A stretch of 64,000 nt of DNA from JADKIH01 sp031427625. GTDB taxonomy: Bacteria; Bacteroidota; Bacteroidia; AKYH767-A; 2013-40CM-41-45. A program made the translations under genes and the position numbers. Location of the stretch: positions 74,012 to 138,011 of the forward strand of contig JANPNV010000111.1 of assembly GCA_031427625.1 (NCBI GenBank), written 5' to 3'. This document shows, one piece after another, positions 46,393 to 55,737 of the stretch. The notes under the pieces are model-generated. The model was not told where the DNA came from. It saw nothing but the letters and a program-made list of their open reading frames with translations, and did not search any database. The stretch's first letter is position 1. Each line of letters opens with the position of its first letter.

Positions 46393-48108
46393 TTAGGATT
46401 TTTCAGATTGAACTTCGTTAAACATCTTTAGTTTTTTCTCGAGTAGTTGCATTTCTGCTTTTGCCTGACTTAGGTTACTTTCAACTTCAGTGAGAAGTGG
46501 AGCCATGTTTTTTGAATTTCTGAAGAAGCCCAGGTTGTTTTCATACTGGTTAATCGTAGCCTGCAACTTTTTTATTTTATCACGTATAGCATTTTTTTCT
46601 CTTTGCATATGATGACCGGAATCTTCAGACTGAGAAAGAGACTCAACATTGTTCCTGAATTTCAGCATATGTCTTTGCGAAGATTCAAGTTTAAGATTAT
46701 CGTAACATACATCCAGGGCTTTTTTAAATTTTTCCCAAATCTTTTGTTTTTCTTTTATGGGTACGAATTGGATAATTTTCCATTCCTCTGAAAAGGCACG
46801 AAGGGCTTTAAGGTCTTCTTCGGCATTGCCGGAAGCTGTAAATGCTTCAACGCGTTTTACAAGCTCTTCTTTTAATTCGAGGTTTTTAATATGCTCAGCA
46901 TCCCGTGCATTGAATTTTTCACGGCGTTGGTTAAAGAAACTATCACAAACTTCGCGGAATTTTTTCCAGAGTTTATTTTCTTCCCATTGTTCTATATGTC
47001 CTGCTGTTTTCCAATCCTGCTGAAGCTGTAAAATCTGTTTTGTTAAATCTTCAGATCCTTCCGTATTTCCTTTAACTAATTCTTCGGCTTTAGCGATGAT
47101 TGCAATTTTCTTGTCTTTGTTTTCTTTATGTGCCTTTTTTATTTCATGGAAAAAGTCACGTTTCTTGGCATAAAAAGTATTTAATGCACCTCGGAATTCT
47201 TCCCAGATTTTATCATTTTCTTTTTTCGGTCCGAAACCTGTAGCTTTCCATTCATCAAAAATCCTATTGAGCGAATCAGTCATCGTCTGCCATTGTTTAG
47301 CAGAGTCAATTGTTCCTTCTGAAATTGCTTTCGCTTGATCAAGAAGATTTTTCTTGGTTTCAAGATGTACAACTTCTTCTTTTTGACGATCCTGATTATA
47401 GGCTCTGATCTTCTGATAAACCTGACTTATTAAATCGCGATATCGTGTACGAAGTGGTTCGATAGTTTCAGGCGCCGTAGGTCCCAAATCCGACCATTCC
47501 ATTCTGTACAAGTTTATCATCCGTTCTAATCCTCTGGCAGATTCCATTGGAATCAACGATTCAATCTTCATCAGCAATTGAGTTCGTTGTTCAAAATTCC
47601 GTTTGAAATCTAGTTCCCTCAAATCTTTACTCAACTTCATGTTGTAATAGAAGTTGTGAGCATGACGGTGATAAATACTTTGAAGATTTTTATAATCTCT
47701 TGTAGGCACATTGCCTATCTCATTCCATTTTGTCTGTAATTCTTTAAAGGCATGAAAAGCCTTACCGATATTAGTTTCTTCTGCGATAAGCTTTTCAAGG
47801 TCGGCGATAACTTTCTCTTTGTCTTTCTGACGCGTTACAATATCATCCGTGCGCATCTTTCTGAATTTGCTTTCACGATCAGAAAAGATATGTAACAGTT
47901 CGCTGAAGCGACTATCGCGTATATCCTTTTTAGGTTCGAAATTTTCTGCCAGTCCGCCATCTGCCAAAAATGCCTGAAGCATTTCGGTGTTTTGTTCCTC
48001 GCAGGCGCGTAAATACTGATTTTTAATTTCATCAGCTTTAGAAAAGATTTCGTCAGTAGCGTCTTCTTTTAAAAAGTCTTCCAGTTGTTGTATTAATTCT
48101 TCCTTCAT
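46393..48108 (-). CDS. DUF349 repeat protein
   Basis: The 571-residue all-helical protein is made of several DUF349 repeats of about 70 residues. Each has a W and an F around an EWK or DWK motif, such as LQTKWNEIGNVPTRDYKNL, FDEWKATGFGPKKENDKIWEEF, QQDWKTAGHIEQWEENKLWKKF and SEEWKIIQFVPIKEKQKIWEKF. The C-terminus is a predicted coiled coil (residues about 510-565). DUF349 proteins are common in Bacteroidota and are linked by homology to ribosome or nucleic-acid binding. No direct evidence for that is visible here. Confidence 0.88.
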   Translation of the reverse strand: MKEELIQQLEDFLKEDATDEIFSKADEIKNQYLRACEEQNTEMLQAFLADGGLAENFEPKKDIRDSRFSELLHIFSDRESKFRKMRTDDIVTRQKDKEKVIADLEKLIAEETNIGKAFHAFKELQTKWNEIGNVPTRDYKNLQSIYHRHAHNFYYNMKLSKDLRELDFKRNFEQRTQLLMKIESLIPMESARGLERMINLYRMEWSDLGPTAPETIEPLRTRYRDLISQVYQKIRAYNQDRQKEEVVHLETKKNLLDQAKAISEGTIDSAKQWQTMTDSLNRIFDEWKATGFGPKKENDKIWEEFRGALNTFYAKKRDFFHEIKKAHKENKDKKIAIIAKAEELVKGNTEGSEDLTKQILQLQQDWKTAGHIEQWEENKLWKKFREVCDSFFNQRREKFNARDAEHIKNLELKEELVKRVEAFTASGNAEEDLKALRAFSEEWKIIQFVPIKEKQKIWEKFKKALDVCYDNLKLESSQRHMLKFRNNVESLSQSEDSGHHMQREKNAIRDKIKKLQATINQYENNLGFFRNSKNMAPLLTEVESNLSQAKAEMQLLEKKLKMFNEVQSEKS

Positions 48109-48149
48109 TGTCGTCTATGATGGCTAAAAGCGATGGCTATCAGCGGTGG

Positions 48150-48157
48150 CAAAAGTA
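48150..48157 (-). promoter_or_regulatory. -7 element for the DUF349 gene
   Basis: The minus strand reads TACTTTTG (TAnnTTTG), 41 bases before the ATG. No -33 TTG is seen at the expected spacing. Confidence 0.4.
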
Positions 48158-48430
48158 GTTAATGTTCGTTTAAATGGGGATGTGTTTCTATGGATTTCCG
48201 AAGATAAGGTTCAAAAATACCTGAGTCAATACTTACGGAATTTGTTAATGCAATGCTGATCAGTTAATGGTGTTTTCCGGCACTGCCTTTTTCAAACACG
48301 GGCAAAATATAAGACAATTCATTCGATTTCGAGCTATTATCTATAAAAATTGGAACTTTTAACTTGAATTGCTGTTTAGGGTTGCGGGCAGTAAATTGTC
48401 AGTATTATTATAAAATGAATGATAAATGGT

Positions 48431-48460
48431 TTGTAAAAAGGGAATATTATCATACATTTG
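48431..48460 (+). promoter_or_regulatory. Promoter of rpmE2
   Basis: TTG (48431-48433, within TTTG), a 19-base spacer and TACATTTG (48453-48460) match the Bacteroidota consensus. It lies 23 bases before the ATG. Confidence 0.75.
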
Positions 48461-48483
48461 CATCCTCAAAAAATTGACCGATA

Positions 48484-48783
48484 ATGAAGAAAGAAATTCA
48501 TCCACAGAATTATAGAATGGTGGTTTTCAAGGACATCTCTTGCGACTATTCATTCATGACACGATCTACTATTGAAACCAAGGATACGGTTAAATGGACA
48601 GATGGTAAAGATTATCCATTGATAAAACTGGAGATCAGTCATATGTCACATCCTTACTATACTGGCAAAATGAAGCTTATTGACACGGCTGGTCGTGTAG
48701 ATAAATTCCGAAGCCGTTATGCGAAAAAGAAGGAAGTAAAGACTGATGTTAAAACTGAAGTTAAGTCAGACGATAAAGAATAA
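48484..48783 (+). CDS. rpmE2: Type B 50S ribosomal protein L31
   Basis: The 99-residue protein begins MKKEIHPQNYRMVVFKDISC and has FMTRSTIETKDTVKW and LEISHMSHPYYTGKMKLIDTAGRVDKF. It lacks the four zinc-ligand cysteines of type A L31, which identifies the type B zinc-independent form. The C-terminus is charged and Lys-rich (KKKEVKTDVKTEVK) and longer than in E. coli. It sits in the 50S subunit near the central protuberance. It has its own promoter and terminator. Confidence 0.95.
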   Translation: MKKEIHPQNYRMVVFKDISCDYSFMTRSTIETKDTVKWTDGKDYPLIKLEISHMSHPYYTGKMKLIDTAGRVDKFRSRYAKKKEVKTDVKTEVKSDDKE

Positions 48784-48817
48784 TTCCCTTATCGGATAAT
48801 ATAAGATACGGTTTATT

Positions 48818-48847
48818 AGTCCCCGGCATTGTCGGGGACTTTTTTTA
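48818..48847 (+). terminator. Intrinsic terminator after rpmE2
   Basis: An 8-bp stem AGTCCCCG/CGGGGACT with a 7-base loop is followed by T7. Confidence 0.9.
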
Positions 48848-48982
48848 TGATGGAAACTTTGGTAATCAAACCGATGCAAGTAAAAAATAGGAGATTCAAA
48901 TTCTTGTTCAATCTGCTTTTTTGCTATTCAGAAAAAGCTATTTTTACCCACACATTATTAAATCTACCGGAAAATTCTGCCC

Positions 48983-50170
48983 ATGAATTATATTTTATTT
49001 GAAGATGAGGCGCGCATTAGTCTGCTTCCTCTTACTCATACTCGTCCTGTCGCAGAAATTAGAGTAGGGATTTTACGAATAAGGGAAAAGTGGCAGAAGC
49101 ATCTAGAAGGAAACTTCTCTTTTCTTACAGAATCCTATCTACAGGATAAGTATCCTTATTCACCTTTAGCTGAAAATATTTTTATCAATGGCTCCGTTCT
49201 TCCTACTTCGTCACTGGTAAAGGAAATCCAATCTTTAAAACCCGGTGAGAAACTCGTTCTTGAAAATGTCGTTGTAGCAGGTAGGACAGACAGCGATATG
49301 AAGAACATAAAATCGATTGATGAAATTGAATTTTCAAAAAGCAAAAACTGCATCACTGAATTTATTAAGATCAACTATAACTGGGACATATTCACTCAAA
49401 ATGAGTTAGCGATGACAGCCGATTTCTCTCTGCTCACAAAGGGTAGAAAAACTATTGGACTTAGTCAGACAAATACAGTTATCACTCCGGGAAATGTATT
49501 TTTAGAAGAAGGTGCAAAGGTAGAATGTGCTATTTTAAATGCAACAGGCGGAATAATCTATATTGGAAAAGATGCTGAAATAATGGAAGGCGCAATGATA
49601 AGAGGACCTTTCGCTCTCGGCGATCATTCGCAGGTTAGAATGGGTGCAAAAATATATGGGGCCACGACTATCGGTCCTCATTCAAAAGTGGGAGGAGAGA
49701 TAAGTAACTCCGTAATTATGGGTTACAGCAACAAGTCTCATGACGGCTTTCTTGGAAATTCTGTTTTAGGCGAATGGTGTAATCTTGGTGCAGACAGCAA
49801 TAATTCTAATCTGAAAAATAATTATTCAAAAATAAAAGTCTGGAATTACAAGGAGGAAGATTATATCAACACAGGACTTCAGTTTTGCGGACTTATCATG
49901 GGTGATCATTCTAAGTGCAGTATCAATACTATGTTCAATACTGGAACCGTAGTAGGTGTAAGTGCAAACATATTTGGAAATGGTTTCCCCCCGAAATTCG
50001 TACCATCTTTCGCATGGGGAGGATCAGAAGGATTTATCACTTATAGAATAGAAGACGCTCTTGATGTTGCACAGAGAGTATATGAAAGAAGAAAAGAAGA
50101 TTTTAATACAATCGAAAAAGATATCCTACGACACCTTTTCGAAGTAACAACAAAATTCAGATCCTGGTAA
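48983..50170 (+). CDS. GlmU-like sugar-phosphate nucleotidyltransferase family protein
   Basis: The 395-residue protein has an N-terminal domain beginning NYILFEDEARISLLPLTHTRPVAEIRVG, which lacks a clear GxGTRM nucleotidyltransferase loop. The C-terminal left-handed beta-helix of hexapeptide repeats runs from about residue 170 to 330 (for example AEIMEGAMIRGPFALGDHSQV and GPHSKVGGEISNSVI). The family is related to bifunctional GlmU in Bacteroidota. It may act as an acetyl- or uridylyltransferase, or have a structural role. The missing nucleotide loop makes full GlmU activity doubtful. It is followed by two genes on the same strand. Confidence 0.82.
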   Translation: MNYILFEDEARISLLPLTHTRPVAEIRVGILRIREKWQKHLEGNFSFLTESYLQDKYPYSPLAENIFINGSVLPTSSLVKEIQSLKPGEKLVLENVVVAGRTDSDMKNIKSIDEIEFSKSKNCITEFIKINYNWDIFTQNELAMTADFSLLTKGRKTIGLSQTNTVITPGNVFLEEGAKVECAILNATGGIIYIGKDAEIMEGAMIRGPFALGDHSQVRMGAKIYGATTIGPHSKVGGEISNSVIMGYSNKSHDGFLGNSVLGEWCNLGADSNNSNLKNNYSKIKVWNYKEEDYINTGLQFCGLIMGDHSKCSINTMFNTGTVVGVSANIFGNGFPPKFVPSFAWGGSEGFITYRIEDALDVAQRVYERRKEDFNTIEKDILRHLFEVTTKFRSW

Positions 50171-50181
50171 AAGAAAAAATT

Positions 50182-50748
50182 ATGGACTCCTTCAAGGAAT
50201 TGTCAGAGGTATTATTGTATTTCGTTCCCGCAATTATAGTCATGTTCGCCATGTTTACGGTGATGAAACGGTTTATAGATAATCAGCATGTAACCTTGCG
50301 CAAATTTCTTGAAAGAGACTTGCAGCTAAAAACAATTGAAGACAAGAATATCAGGCAACGCGAATCAATTCCATTAAAGTTACAGGCATTCGAAAGACTT
50401 ATTCTTTTCCTTGAACGGATATCGCCAAATACATTACTTGTAAGAGTGCATCGAGGTGGAATGGCAGCAGGACAGTTGCAATCAGAACTTGTGGTAACCA
50501 TTCGCGCTGAATTTGAACATAACCTTTCGCAACAGATTTATGTAAGCGAACATGCATGGGAAGAAATCAAGGATGCAAAAGAAGAAATGATACGAATTAT
50601 CAATAATGCCTTTAGTCACGTCGGTGCCAATGCATCCGGAATACAAATGAGCTCCAGCATTTTCGAACAGGTACTGAAAATGGAGAATGTACCCACACAA
50701 AAGGCAATCGATTTCTTAAAATCTGAAGCTAAGAAGATACTTGGCTGA
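50182..50748 (+). CDS. Membrane-anchored conserved protein (DUF7935-like)
   Basis: The 188-residue protein has one N-terminal transmembrane helix (about 8-26, EVLLYFVPAIIVMFAMFTV). It then has a cytoplasmic domain with RESIPLKLQAFERLILFLERI (about 61-81) and QLQSELVVTIRAEFEHNLSQQIYVSEHAW (about 97-125). It lies immediately before the acyl-CoA mutase large subunit. The pairing is common in Bacteroidota, but the function is not established. It starts 11 bases after the GlmU-like gene. Confidence 0.7.
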   Translation: MDSFKELSEVLLYFVPAIIVMFAMFTVMKRFIDNQHVTLRKFLERDLQLKTIEDKNIRQRESIPLKLQAFERLILFLERISPNTLLVRVHRGGMAAGQLQSELVVTIRAEFEHNLSQQIYVSEHAWEEIKDAKEEMIRIINNAFSHVGANASGIQMSSSIFEQVLKMENVPTQKAIDFLKSEAKKILG

Positions 50749-50836
50749 TATTAAGAAAACTGAAAAAAGATTAAAGGCAAGTTTTAACAAATATTAAATT
50801 GACGTTATTCAGTTGAAGAAGTATAAATAAAAATCA

Positions 50837-52387
50837 TTGTCAGAAAAAATTATTAAGACAGAAAGTGGAATTGAGATAAAGGCGGTTTACGACAGGCATG
50901 AGCCAGTCAATGAATTGCCGGGAGAATTTCCATTTACACGTGGCGTACAGTCTGATATGTACAGAAGCCGGCTATGGACAATGCGTCAATACGCAGGATT
51001 TTCAACCGCTGAAGAATCTAACAAACGTTATCATTATTTACTGAAGCAGGGAACTACAGGACTTTCAGTAGCATTCGATCTTCCTACGCAAATTGGCTAT
51101 GATTCAGATCATGAATTATCCGATGGAGAAGTTGGAAAGGCAGGAGTGGCCATTGACTCTTTGCGTGACATGGAAATTCTTTTCAGCAAAATAAAGCTGG
51201 AAGATATCAGCACATCAATGACGATCAACTCGACGGCTTCTATTTTACTTGCACTATATATTGCCCTTGCGAAAAAACAAGGAGCCGACCTGAAAAAAAT
51301 TACAGGGACAATCCAAAATGATATCCTGAAGGAGTATGCTGCCCGAGGAACATATATTTACCCTCCAAAGCCATCGATGCGTATCATTACCGATATTTTT
51401 GAGTACTGCAGCAGAGAAATTCCTAAATGGAATACGATTTCAATTTCCGGTTATCATATCAGGGAAGCGGGATCTACGGCAGTTCAGGAAATTGCATTTA
51501 CACTTTCGAACGGAAAGGCATATGTAAAAGCTGCTCAGGCAAAGGGATTAGATATAAACATATTCGGTAAACGACTTTCTTTTTTCTTCAACTCACATAA
51601 TAATCTTTTTCAGGAAGCAGCAAAGTTTCGTGCGGCAAGAAGGATGTGGGCAAATATCATGAAAGAACTCGGTGCTACAGATCCAAAAGCAATGATGATG
51701 CGCTTTCATACACAAACGGGCGGTTCAACACTTACAGCGCAACAGCCGATGACCAATATCGTTCGTGTAACACTGCAGGCTCTGTCTGCAGTAATGGGTG
51801 GTACGCAATCGCTGCATACAAATGGCTATGATGAAGCAATGAGTCTTCCAACAGAAGAAGCAGCACGGATCGCCTTACGGACGCAACAAGTAATTGCCCA
51901 CGAAAGCGGAGTACCTGATACCGTTGATCCACTTGCCGGATCGTATTTCGTCGAATCACTGACGGATGAGTTGGAAGCAAAAGCTTATGATTATATTAAT
52001 AAAATCGATGCCATGGGCGGAGCAGTAAGCGCGATAGAAGCAGGGTATATGCAAAATGAAATTGCAGGATCATCATATGAGTACCAACGGTCAGTTGAAA
52101 ATAAAGAAAGAATTATTGTTGGAGTAAACCAATACATGATGGAAGAACCTGTATTCGATAAACACTTTACAGTCGATGATAATATCAGACAACTACAGAT
52201 TGATAAATTAAAAAAACTTCGTGCGGAGCGTAATCACGAGAAAGTGATTGCTTCTCTGACAGCTGTCGAGCAATCAGCCCGGAACGATAACAATGTTATG
52301 CCTTCAATTATTGACGCTGTCGAAAACTTGGCTACACTAGGAGAGATAAGTGATGTGATGAGGAAAGTGTTTGGGGAGCACAGATAG
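50837..52387 (+). CDS. Acyl-CoA (methylmalonyl-CoA) mutase large subunit
   Basis: The 516-residue protein starts at a TTG. It has the mutase TIM-barrel substrate domain with FPFTRGVQSDMYRSRLWTMRQYAGF (about 26-50) and DLPTQIGYDSDHELS (about 79-93). It also has SISGYHIREAGST (about 201-213) and FHTQTGGSTLTAQQP (about 289-303). The length matches a large subunit of split (hetero-) mutases. The C-terminal cobalamin-binding domain is absent and must be encoded elsewhere. The enzyme rearranges methylmalonyl-CoA or isobutyryl-type acyl-CoA with adenosylcobalamin. Confidence 0.9.
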   Translation: MSEKIIKTESGIEIKAVYDRHEPVNELPGEFPFTRGVQSDMYRSRLWTMRQYAGFSTAEESNKRYHYLLKQGTTGLSVAFDLPTQIGYDSDHELSDGEVGKAGVAIDSLRDMEILFSKIKLEDISTSMTINSTASILLALYIALAKKQGADLKKITGTIQNDILKEYAARGTYIYPPKPSMRIITDIFEYCSREIPKWNTISISGYHIREAGSTAVQEIAFTLSNGKAYVKAAQAKGLDINIFGKRLSFFFNSHNNLFQEAAKFRAARRMWANIMKELGATDPKAMMMRFHTQTGGSTLTAQQPMTNIVRVTLQALSAVMGGTQSLHTNGYDEAMSLPTEEAARIALRTQQVIAHESGVPDTVDPLAGSYFVESLTDELEAKAYDYINKIDAMGGAVSAIEAGYMQNEIAGSSYEYQRSVENKERIIVGVNQYMMEEPVFDKHFTVDDNIRQLQIDKLKKLRAERNHEKVIASLTAVEQSARNDNNVMPSIIDAVENLATLGEISDVMRKVFGEHR

Positions 52388-52437
52388 GTAAGAAGTAAGA
52401 AGGGTTGATAGCGTGCAACATTCTCCAATATTCAATA

Positions 52438-52767
52438 TTACTTCTTCAATTGTTGGGTTTCGTCGATAACAACAAAAATATCTTCATTATCTTTTTTCAT
52501 TAAATATTGTTCTCTGGCATATTTCTCCATGTTCTCTTTGTTCGTCATTAAGTTATTGAGATCAGCGGTATGCTTTTTAATTTCTTCCTCATAGAAACGC
52601 TTTTCTTTACAGAGGCTTTCAAGTCTATTGTGATAACTCCACGTGGTAATGAAATCATTCCTGTCGAAAAATCCAATCCAGATTAATGCACCTAAAAAAG
52701 TAAGGAAGTAACGGTTCTTCATATACGGAAGAACTTTTGCTAAAAATGGAAAGCGTGCTGGTTTCAA
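52438..52767 (-). CDS. Septum formation initiator (FtsB/DivIC-like)
   Basis: The 109-residue protein has one transmembrane helix (about 19-34) and a coiled coil after it (about 45-85, with heptads such as LESLCKEKRFYEEEIKKHTADLNNLM). The motif YAREQYLMKKDNEDIFVV (about 83-100) is typical of FtsB/DivIC family members. It would bridge FtsL and FtsQ in the divisome. Small size and divergent sequence keep the identification at family level. Confidence 0.85.
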   Translation of the reverse strand: MKPARFPFLAKVLPYMKNRYFLTFLGALIWIGFFDRNDFITTWSYHNRLESLCKEKRFYEEEIKKHTADLNNLMTNKENMEKYAREQYLMKKDNEDIFVVIDETQQLKK

Positions 52768-52986
52768 TTTGAGAAATTAATGTTTTGAGGATATTTTTTT
52801 CAAATACACAGAATGTAACTATTCCCTTCTTTATTGTGGAACAGAATTGCGTTAAAGGTAGGAAGCATTTTCCTCTTGAGGGATTGAAAAACGTAATGAA
52901 TAATAACAACCCCCTGTTTAAAACATTGAAGAATTAATATTGAATATTGAAGGACGTTTTGCACTTCCTAAACTCTTCAATCTTAA

Positions 52987-54669
52987 TTATTCAATCTTAA
53001 ATTTCCCCTTTATTGCCTCTACGCTGGCGCCATTGGTCTTTTCTTCATTTAAAAACGGGTATCGGTAATCTGTTGCAGGCACCTGAGTTTCCTTGATTGT
53101 GCGTGGAGATACCCATCGGAGCAGGTTATACATAGATCCGGCTTTGTCATTTGTGCCAGATGCACGGCTGCCACCAAATGGCTGTTGTCCGACGACTGCT
53201 CCAGTACATTTATCGTTGATATAAAAATTACCTGCAGCATGTACAAGTTTACGCGTAGCTAGTTCTACTGCATATCGATCCTGTGAGAAAATAGCGCCAG
53301 TAAGTGCATATATTCCTGTTTGGTCAACGATGTCTAATATCTCATCAAACTTACTGTCCTCATAAACATAAAGTGTTAGTATGGGCCCGAATAATTCTTC
53401 GCACATGGTAACATAAAACGGATCTTTTACGACCAGGACTGTTGGATGAATAAAATATCCTTTCGACTTATCATACGTACCGCCCACGATAATTTCCACA
53501 TCAGGGTTTTTCTTTGCATCGTCGATGTATTTTGAAAGTTTATCAAAAGACTTCTCATCAATGACTGCATTAATGAAGTTTGAAAGGTCTTCCGTCGGTC
53601 CAATCTTAAATGATTGTATATCTGATACGAGACCTTTTTTCACTTCAGGCCATAGACTTTTCGGTATGTATGCGCGTGAAGCTGCAGAACATTTCTGGCC
53701 CTGATATTCAAAAGCACCTCTTGTGATTCCTGTTACGAGTGCCTTAATATCTGCAGATGGATGAGCGAGGATGAAATCTTTGCCACCAGTCTCGCCAACG
53801 ATACGCGGATATGTTTTATATTTTGAAATATTGTTACCGATTGTCTTCCAGATGTCGCGGAAAACACCTGTGGATCCAGTAAAGTGAATCCCTGCAAAAT
53901 CTTTGTGATTGAAGATTACATCACCAGCATCCGGTCCGGAAACATAAACAAGGTTTATGACACCGGGAGGAACACCAGCTTCAATGAAAACCTGCATGAG
54001 AATACTTGCGGCCAGGACTTGCGTATTTGCAGGCTTCCAGACCACGGTATTTCCCATCATTGCTGGTGCTGAAGGCAAGTTGCCACTGATGGCTGTGAAG
54101 TTAAAAGGAGTAAGGGCGAATACAAACCCTTCGAGCGGACGCTGTTCGAGCCTGTTATAAACACCTTTGGAAGAGATTGGTTGTTGTTGGTAAATCTCAT
54201 TCATGAACTGCACGTTGAATCGGAGGAAATCTATCATCTCACAAGCTGCATCGATTTCTGCCTGATAGATATTTTTGCTCTGGCCAATCATCGTTGCTGC
54301 GTTAATAAGCGAGCGGTAAGGACCACTTAAAAGTTCTGCTGCTTTCAGAAAAATAGCAGCACGCATTTCCCAACTGGTCTCACTCCAAGCCTTTCTTGCT
54401 GTGAGCGCTGCATCTATAGCGGCCTGTACATGACTTTTATCACCCTGATGATAATACCCAACAGTATGCTGATGGTCATGAGGTGGTGAAATCTTTACTT
54501 TCTTGTCCGTTCGAACCTCTTTGCCATTTATATACATTGGTATATCTCTGACTTCAGCACGCATTTTCTTTAATGCTGTTTTTATCGAATCTCTCTCCGG
54601 ACTACCGGGAGCATAATTAAGCACTGTTTCGTTTATAGCTACAGGTGCTTGGTATATTGCGTTTGACAT
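52987..54669 (-). CDS. pruA: L-glutamate gamma-semialdehyde dehydrogenase (1-pyrroline-5-carboxylate dehydrogenase)
   Basis: The start is placed at the ATG at 54669 (MSNAIYQAPVAINETV), giving 560 residues. The reading frame extends further upstream to 54849 but that part has no family similarity. The family motifs are VVWKPANTQVLAAS (about 210-223), FTGSTGVFRDIW, GETGGKDF (catalytic Glu) and EYQGQKCSAASRAY (catalytic Cys). It oxidises glutamate semialdehyde to glutamate with NAD+, the last step of proline degradation. The proline dehydrogenase gene is not seen in this window. Confidence 0.95.
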   Translation of the reverse strand: MSNAIYQAPVAINETVLNYAPGSPERDSIKTALKKMRAEVRDIPMYINGKEVRTDKKVKISPPHDHQHTVGYYHQGDKSHVQAAIDAALTARKAWSETSWEMRAAIFLKAAELLSGPYRSLINAATMIGQSKNIYQAEIDAACEMIDFLRFNVQFMNEIYQQQPISSKGVYNRLEQRPLEGFVFALTPFNFTAISGNLPSAPAMMGNTVVWKPANTQVLAASILMQVFIEAGVPPGVINLVYVSGPDAGDVIFNHKDFAGIHFTGSTGVFRDIWKTIGNNISKYKTYPRIVGETGGKDFILAHPSADIKALVTGITRGAFEYQGQKCSAASRAYIPKSLWPEVKKGLVSDIQSFKIGPTEDLSNFINAVIDEKSFDKLSKYIDDAKKNPDVEIIVGGTYDKSKGYFIHPTVLVVKDPFYVTMCEELFGPILTLYVYEDSKFDEILDIVDQTGIYALTGAIFSQDRYAVELATRKLVHAAGNFYINDKCTGAVVGQQPFGGSRASGTNDKAGSMYNLLRWVSPRTIKETQVPATDYRYPFLNEEKTNGASVEAIKGKFKIE

Positions 54670-54867
54670 ATTTGTTTTTCTGAGGTCGTAAAGGTAAGAA
54701 AACGGTTTGGGAATCGAGAATAAGAAGTTATTTGGAGGACTCAAAGAAAGTGGTTTATATTGCGACCATCGTGTTTTTAGAGAATAGGCAATAAATTGAT
54801 TTTTTTGAAACTTGTTATTCATTTGATATGTTGGACAAATTAATCGCACTTAACAATTAATATTACA

Positions 54868-55704
54868 ATGGAAGAGTTTAAAGAATATTTAAGATTTCCT
54901 GATATACAAAAAGCGTCTGAATTTACATTAGTACTTGAGAAACATAATATACCATTTCAATTAGATGACACATCGATGAGATTCAAAGTCATTGCTACAA
55001 ATGACCCATGGGATAAACAATTTATTTTAAAGTTAAAGGAATCTGATATTGAGAGGGCAGAAGCGACATTTGATAAAGAATTAGATGTTGAACTGAAAAA
55101 CACATCACCGGAGCATTACTTATATTCCTTCTCTGATAAGGATATTCTTGATGTAATTGCAAATCAAAATGACTGGACAAAGTCAGAGGTAAAACTTTCG
55201 TTGAAGATAGCCGCCGACCGAAAAATGGATTTGTCTGCACAATCAATAAAAAGGGCAAAGAAAATACCTGAAGCAAAGGTTGATGTTCCGAAAATTTCAA
55301 CTATTGAAAATGCTTCTGCCTGGTTTTGGGTCATTGGAGTCTTCTCTATAGTCAATACTATCTTTTTAATAAAAGATATTAATTTTCGATTGCCTGGACT
55401 TGCGATTTCAGAATTGTTCGATACTGTATTTCATAAATTGGCGGGTGTAAATAATAATATTGGTTTTGTTTTTTCATTACTAATCGCATCATTGATGTTT
55501 GTGTTTGCCAGATTTGGGAAGAAAAATAACAAATTGGGATTTTTAATTGGAGTAATTTTTTATAGTTTAGATGGTATCCTGGCCATAATTAGTAAGAGCT
55601 ACGGAAATATCTTTATACACTTTTTGGTTCTTTGGACGGCAGTAACTGCATTAATAAATAGTAATAATGAATCAGAAAGTAATCGGCAAAGTAGCATCGA
55701 ATAA
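54868..55704 (+). CDS. Membrane protein with DUF2007-like N-terminus
   Basis: The 278-residue protein begins with a soluble domain (about 1-75) with FPDIQKASEFTLVLEKHNIPF, resembling DUF2007-type putative signalling domains. A helical region with DILDVIANQNDWTKSEVKLSL follows. Four hydrophobic helices (about 155-175, 190-210, 213-230 and 237-262) make the C-terminal half integral to the membrane. The function is unknown. The gene is AT-rich and begins a group of small genes running to 57.8 kb. Confidence 0.65.
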   Translation: MEEFKEYLRFPDIQKASEFTLVLEKHNIPFQLDDTSMRFKVIATNDPWDKQFILKLKESDIERAEATFDKELDVELKNTSPEHYLYSFSDKDILDVIANQNDWTKSEVKLSLKIAADRKMDLSAQSIKRAKKIPEAKVDVPKISTIENASAWFWVIGVFSIVNTIFLIKDINFRLPGLAISELFDTVFHKLAGVNNNIGFVFSLLIASLMFVFARFGKKNNKLGFLIGVIFYSLDGILAIISKSYGNIFIHFLVLWTAVTALINSNNESESNRQSSIE

Positions 55705-55737
55705 AATAAAAATGAATGATATAATAAATCCATCACC

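Larger units (their letters stand above)
48109..48483. other. 375-base divergent intergenic region
   Basis: Between the DUF349 gene and rpmE2. It holds a minus-strand -7 element (48150-48157) and the rpmE2 promoter (48431-48460). In between there is only AT-rich DNA. No hairpin or ORF is convincing. Confidence 0.5.

Noticed and set aside
54670..54849. 60-residue N-terminal extension of pruA
   Set aside because: It has no similarity to the family and is rich in aromatic and basic residues. The ATG at 54669 matches homologous N-termini.
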